Positions 32,231-38,319 of a stretch of 38,319 nucleotides of DNA are shown here, piece by piece. Position 1 is the stretch's first letter; each line of letters opens with the position of its first letter. The notes under the pieces were generated by a model. That model did no database searches and was not told where the DNA came from. It saw only the letters and a program-made list of their open reading frames with translations. This DNA comes from Poronia punctata (lineage: Eukaryota; Ascomycota; Sordariomycetes; Xylariales; Xylariaceae), in NCBI GenBank assembly GCA_022579005.1, contig MU401761.1, positions 1 through 38,319 of the forward strand, written 5' to 3'. Made by a program: the position numbers and the translations under genes.

Positions 32231-35200
32231 ATGGGGGTACATAGGTATATAACATGTACCTAGACTACATTTTCCAACCTTTTTTAGATATAGTATTTGT
32301 ATATTATCTATATACTGCGATAAATTTGAAGATTTTTAAAGATCCTTTTAACTTTACACTAAAAGAGGTCTAGGTAAAGTAAACGTATTAACTAGGTTTT
32401 AAGGGCTTTATATTAATTACTACTTTATAAAGATATTTTAAAAAGCATGACTTAGTATATTATATATGCAATAAATAGCTAGGTATTTAGATTTAAAAGT
32501 AACGCAAAATAATAGCTATATATATAAAAATAAAAAATAAGCTAGTTTTTTTTAGTTTTATAGCTACTTTATAATATAAAGCATAATAAGCATATATGCT
32601 AATTACGTTATAATCTTTTTTAGCTAAAAAGGTTGCTATTTTTAGCACTTTAAAGCTAAATAAATTAATATAAAAAATAAAAATAAAAAAATATATATAG
32701 CTGCTTTTAATTAATATAAAGCTTAAACTATTTTACTAGCTATTTTTAATTATTTAGTACTATTAAAAGTTTAATATGTTGCTTTTAATATAACTATTAA
32801 AACTTTTTAGTAGTTATATAATTAAGTTGTCTAGCTTTTTTTTTAGCTATAGTTACTTTAAATGCTTTTATATTTATATAGTATTATGCTTAGCTTTTTT
32901 AATTATTAAAATAAATAAATTAAAGTTAGCTTATATACTAAGTAAAAGTTTTATTAACTTTATAATAAAAAGCATTAGCTTAACTAAAACTTAGTTATAT
33001 AGTAAATACTTTTAATAAGCTTTGCTTAACTTATAAAAATATAATATTTTAAAAAGTTAATTTTAATTTATATTTTTTAACTTTTACTAAAGCACTATAA
33101 AGCTTATAATAAAACTTATAATAGTATGCTTTTTTTATATTAAAAATTAAAAAAAGTAATATAATATTATATAAACTATTAATAAAAAGCTTTTTTTTTA
33201 ATATAGTTATTTTTATAAACAAATTAAATAAAAAACTTATAAACTTTGCTTTTTTTTAATAATAGCAATAAAAACTTTATATTAGTTTGCTAATTAAATA
33301 AAAGCTTAAAAGTGCTTTATAATTAAAGTTTACTTAGTTTTAATATTATTAAGCTTAATATTTAAGCTTAAAAAGCTTTATTTTAATTTTAGCTTTATTT
33401 ATTTTTTATATTAGTTTAATAAATCTTTATTATTTATTTTAGCATATTTAAAAAAGTTTAAGTATTATGTTGCTAGTAGTTATTAAATATATTTAAAGTT
33501 AATAAAGCTAGTTAATTTAGCTATTTAAATAAAAAAACTATATAAAAAATGCTAAGCATTTTATATTTTTAACTTTTTTGCTAAATTAAAAAAAAAAAAA
33601 ACTTTAACCTTTTAAAAAAAAAGCATTATATTAAATATATTTTAATATAGCATAGTTAATATTTTAAAAATTTACTATATACTTTTATTTAACGTTATTA
33701 AGCTATTAAAAATATAAGCTACTTAATTTTTATAATTAATTACTAAACTATATTAATATACTTATTTATAAACTTTTAATATAAAAAATTAAAGCTATTA
33801 TTAGTATATATTTTACTTTTATTAGCAATTTTAAATAACTTTGCTTTATTACTATACTTTTAATAAATATACTTTTTATATAAGTTTTATTATTACTATA
33901 AAAAGCTTAAAATAAACAATAAAGTAATAGTTTTTTATAAAGTATATTAAAGTAATTATTACTTTGTTATTTAATAACTATTTTTTTTATTTAATTTTAA
34001 AATTAATATTAACTAACTATAATAGCTTATATTAATATTATAATAAATTATTATTATTATTATAAAAGTTTGCTAAGCTATAAAAGCTATTAGTATTAAG
34101 CTTTTTTAGCAATAGTATTTTTATATTAAAATTAAAAGTTTGCTTTATTTATAAAAAAACAAAGCTTTTTTAATATAGTTATAAAATATAAATTTTTTTA
34201 AGTAAATATTATAAGAGGTTTTAGTTTATATTGTTTAAAATAAAGATTTAAAGCTTAAACTTTAAAGCTTTTAGTAAGTAGTTAATAAGCTTTATTTTAA
34301 TTTAAAGCTTTTAAATAAGCTTTTTTTAGTTTATAAAAATTTTATATTAAGTTATTATTTATAAAATTGCTAAAATAAGTATTAATAATCTTTTGCTTAC
34401 TACGCTACTATACTATATATTAATTACTTTTTATAAAGTACTTTATAAAATAATTAGCGTTACTAAGTAAAAGTACTTATATAACTAGTTATTAAACTAG
34501 TTATAAAAAAGAAAAACGTAATATTTATAAGGTATTTTATATATATTGCTTAGCTAGGCTTTTATTAGCAAGCATATTATTTTTTTATATTTTTTAAAAA
34601 AAACTTTTTTTAAAAAATTAAATATATAAGCTTTTAAAGTATAAAGGTTAATAATAATAAGTATTTAATAATTACTACTAATATATTTTTTTATAATAAA
34701 AAGCTTTATATTAATTTTTTTTTATACTTTATTTTTAATAGCTTTTTAAAGTAGTAACTTATATATTAAAGCTTAAAGTTTTAACTTATACTTATAACCT
34801 AGCTAAAAATATTTTTAAATAAAATATTAAATTTATTACTTAAAATTAATTAAATACTTGCTATTATTTTACTTTTTAAAAGCTACTTATATTTATTATA
34901 TTTAACTAATATGCTAAGCTAAAAACTAAATATTTTTTTTGCTATATTTTTTAAAAAATAAATTTTAAGCTTTTTTTATTTAATAATAATTAGTTAATTT
35001 TAGTATTACTAGTACTATTTTTGCTTTTAAATCTTTATAACTTTATATAATATTAAAGCGCGTTAATATATTTATATATTAAATACTAAATTTTTAAAAG
35101 TAAAAATAAAGCATTTTAGCTATATATAATAGTAAGCAAGACTTTAAGTTTTGTTTTTTAAGCCTTTTTAAACTATAAGTGCTTTATTTATATAAGGGCA

Positions 35201-38200
35201 ACTAATTAATTATATATAATAAAAGCTATACTATAGTAAAATAAAAAATAAAAAAGTAAAAAAAAATAAAGAAAATTTAAAAAGAGGTTGTATAAGTATA
35301 GGAAAAAACTAAAAGTAAAAGTAGGTTTATAAGTTCTTTTTTTTTAAAAGTAAGTAGATTGCTTATAGCTTTTTAAAATAAAATAAGAATTTTTTTTAAG
35401 TTTTTTTGCTTATAATAAATTAAAGCAAAAAAAACTTAAAAAATTTTCTTATTATTAAAAGTTATAAGCATAAGTAAATTAACTTTTACTTAATTATTTA
35501 TACTTATTTTGCTTTTTAAATTAAACAATTTTTAGTAATTAACTTACTAGTTTAAGTAACTAAAGTTATACTTTATACTTTATAATTTATTAAGTAAGCA
35601 AGCTTTATTAAAACCTATTGCTATAGCTTTTTTAAAGTAAAAAAAAAATAATAATATAATTAGTTTTTTTTTATTAACTTTTTTTTTTTATTAGCTTTAT
35701 TTTTTTACTTTTTTCTTATTACTTTATTTACTTAAAATTAATAGTACGCTTTATTATACTGCTTTTAAAACGTTTAAAAATTAATTTATTTAAAGTTTTT
35801 ATAAACATATAAATAAGCAATAACTTTAGTATTAATATTATATATATATAGTAGTTATTAAAGTTGCTAAGTAAAATAAATAAAGCTTAGCTAGTTATTA
35901 AAGTAAATAAAAAAATTGTTTTTAATTTAAAATAGCAAAAAGTAAAAATAACTTATTAATTTTTTTATAGTAAAGTAAAAGCTAATAATAAATAAATGCT
36001 TAGCGCTTTATAACTTAAAGTTGTTAGTAGTATTATATAAAAATATTATATTTAGTAGCTAGTATACTTGTTTTTTTATATTGCTAGTAGCGCTTTAAAA
36101 TATATTATTAAAATTATTAAAGGTTTAGTAAAACAAGAGGATTTTAAAGCAAAGCTAATTTATATTAAAAATAAAAATAGTAAGCTATAAAGCAAGTACT
36201 TTATACGCTTGCTATAAGATTAATATAAATATAAAGCTTTTTTAATTTAGCAAAAAAGGCTACTAAATATTATGCTTTATACTTAATATAAAAAGCGTTT
36301 TATTAAATTTAATATAAAAAGCTAATTTAGTATATAGCTGTTTTTTAAGTATATTTTAAATTTTAAGCTTTAAAGCAAGTTTTGTAGCAACTGTGCTTTT
36401 ATAATTTAAAGCTTATTATGCACTTTTTATAACGCTAGCAAAAAATTGCTTAAAATTTAGCATTTTATAACATTTTAACTAACAAAAAATATTAAGTTTG
36501 CTATTAGCCTTAAAAAGTGTTTACTTTTTTTTATACTTATATTAAACACTTTTATAAAGCTAACTTGTAAATATTTTTTAAATTAAAGCTTTAAAAGTAG
36601 GTTTTAGTAGGCATATAAAGTATTAAAATAAAGAAGTAAAAAAAAATTATAATAAAAAAAGCATTGCGTTAATTTTTTATATATAATATAAAAAAATTAG
36701 TTTTAAAAAGTATTAAGTTATTTTTTAAATAGCTTTAACTATTTAATTGTTATAAAAAAAAATAAAAATATTTATAAAAAAAAACAAAAAAACAAGCAAA
36801 GCATATATTATTATTAGCAAGCAAGCTGTTAATTTTAAATAGTAAATAAAGTAAAAACTAAAAAAAAATAAAAACAGAAAATAAGTTTGTTAAAAAAAAA
36901 AAAATAAAAAAAAAGTAAAAAGCTAGTATAATACTTAAGTGTAGTTGTTTTAATTTTTTCCTTTAAAGCTATAGCTTTTAAAAAGCTAAAAATAAAAACT
37001 TATTATATAAGTAGTTTTAGCTAAGTTTTTTAAAAAAAAACATATTATAAATAAAAGCATTTAGTTAATTTTATATTTTACTAGCTTTATAAGTATAATT
37101 AATAGCTACTGCGTTAATGTTTATTAGTTTAAAAAAGCTATTAATATAATTATAGTTTTTATAAAAATTTAAAGCAAAGTTATTATTTATTATTAAAAAG
37201 TTTAAATTTAGTTTATTAATAAGCTTATTTATTTAAAAAGTATTTTTAGTAGTTTAAAAGTTTAAATTAAAGTTTTTTAGTACTTAATATTTTTTATTAT
37301 TTTTATAAAAAGCTTAAATGTTGGTCTAGCTAGGGGTTGATATAATTACAATACATTACTATTTATAGTACTATGTTAACTTAATTATTAAAAGGGAAAA
37401 AGAAGTTATAAGGACTTTTTTTAGCAAGTTTTATATAGCTATAAAGGTTTTTAATTAATTAAAACCTATTAGCAATATAAAAAGAATATATATACTTTAT
37501 ATATTTAATACGTAAAGAACGCGTACTTTTTATATACTAGTTATGTACTATATACGTATACTGCGCGTATACTTTCTTAATAAAGTAAGTTTAATGCAAT
37601 TTATAATAAATATATAAAAAACTAAATATTTATATTTATAAGATATTTGCGTTCTAATAGTCTTAATATAGTTAATAAAGTTAAAGGTATTAAAAAGGAT
37701 TTTAATACTTGCTATTTTTTTTTTAACTATATTTTTATTTTTTTATACTTTTATTTTTAATTTATAAGCAATCTACTATTGCTTTAATTTTTATTTATAT
37801 TTAATTTGTTATAATAAAAAACTTAAGTGCTTAGTTAAAAGTTTTTTTTATAAATAAATTTGCAAGGTTATTTTTCTTGTTAATTTAATATACTTTTATA
37901 ATCTTTTTTTTTTATAAGATTTTTATAGCAATATTACGTTAATTATAAAGCGTTTTTTTTACGTACTTCTAAGTTTTATAAAATATTAGTAAAGCAACTT
38001 AAAATTAGTATAAAGTACTAAAAAAATTAAAAATAATTTAAGTAGTTTAAAAATTAAGTATAAGGTAATATATAAAGCAATAGCGCTATTAACTTTGTTA
38101 ACTATATTATATAGTTTACTAGCAAAAATAAATTAAGTAATGCGCTTATATTTACTTAAGTTTTAATATATAATATTGCTAGTAATTTTATATTTATTTT

Positions 38201-38319
38201 GCTTATAATTTAAAATTGATTTAATAGCAAAAATAATAATAAAACTAATTTAAAAGCTTAGGTTAGTATTATTAGCAAATAATCTATTTATAAAAATAAA
38301 TAGCTTTGCTTTTATTAAG
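32231..38319. repeat. 6 kb AT-rich RIP block, transposon relics
   Basis: Nearly pure A/T with CpA and TpG strongly depleted and TpA in excess on both strands, and stop codons dense in all frames. This is the expected end state of RIP on repeated DNA in an ascomycete. No open frame, terminal repeat or protein motif survives well enough to name the element. A patch at about 37315-37600 keeps more C and G and may be the remains of a long terminal repeat. The block runs off the right edge. Confidence 0.8.

Overview
The window reads as nuclear DNA of a filamentous ascomycete (Pezizomycotina). Genes carry short introns of about 45-150 bases with GTRNGT-like donors and CTAAC/CTGAC branch sites, intergenic spaces are small, and both ends are AT-rich blocks depleted of CpA/TpG, as left by repeat-induced point mutation (RIP). 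A Sordariomycete is my best guess from general gene style; I cannot name a species. Many coding intervals below are spliced models built by hand from splice signals and family knowledge; exon coordinates are given in each entry.

Layout. 1-~1260 is a RIP-type AT-rich block. A gene-bearing island of about 31 kb follows: a 14-TM vacuolar-type MFS exporter (+, 1670-3373); dipeptidyl peptidase III (+, 3807-6239); an unrecognised 458-residue protein with a C-terminal membrane helix (-, 6289-7777); a fungal NLR/STAND gene, NB-ARC plus TPR (+, 8848-12003), broken by one frameshift and one 21-G run; a D-galacturonate-pathway group made of a gaaA/GAR2-type reductase (-, 12177-13573), a divergent gaaC/LGA1-type aldolase (+, 15647-16606) and an MFS sugar porter (-, 17093-19271). 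Housekeeping genes come next: the DRG1/Rbg1 GTPase (+, 20563-22158), a Spo12-family mitotic-exit protein (-, 22721-23348), an ACAD10/11-like acyl-CoA dehydrogenase (-, 24453-25996), splicing factor Cwc2 (+, 26650-28153), urease accessory protein UreF (-, 28296-29294) and a Cut12-type spindle pole body protein (-, 29673-31901). From about 32230 to the end lies a second, 6 kb AT-rich RIP block with no readable gene.

How they fit together. The reductase and aldolase are steps 1 and 3 of the fungal reductive D-galacturonate (pectin) pathway, and their divergent order matches the arrangement known from other ascomycetes; the neighbouring sugar porter may supply the substrate. The dehydratase (step 2) and the glyceraldehyde reductase (step 4) are not here. 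The other genes show no pathway link. No tRNA, rRNA, CRISPR array or intact transposon was recognised. The points most worth a second look are the freshly damaged NLR gene with its 21-G run, the galacturonate gene group, two CCTCGG fatty-acid-response motifs before the acyl-CoA dehydrogenase, and microexons of 15 and 24 bases.
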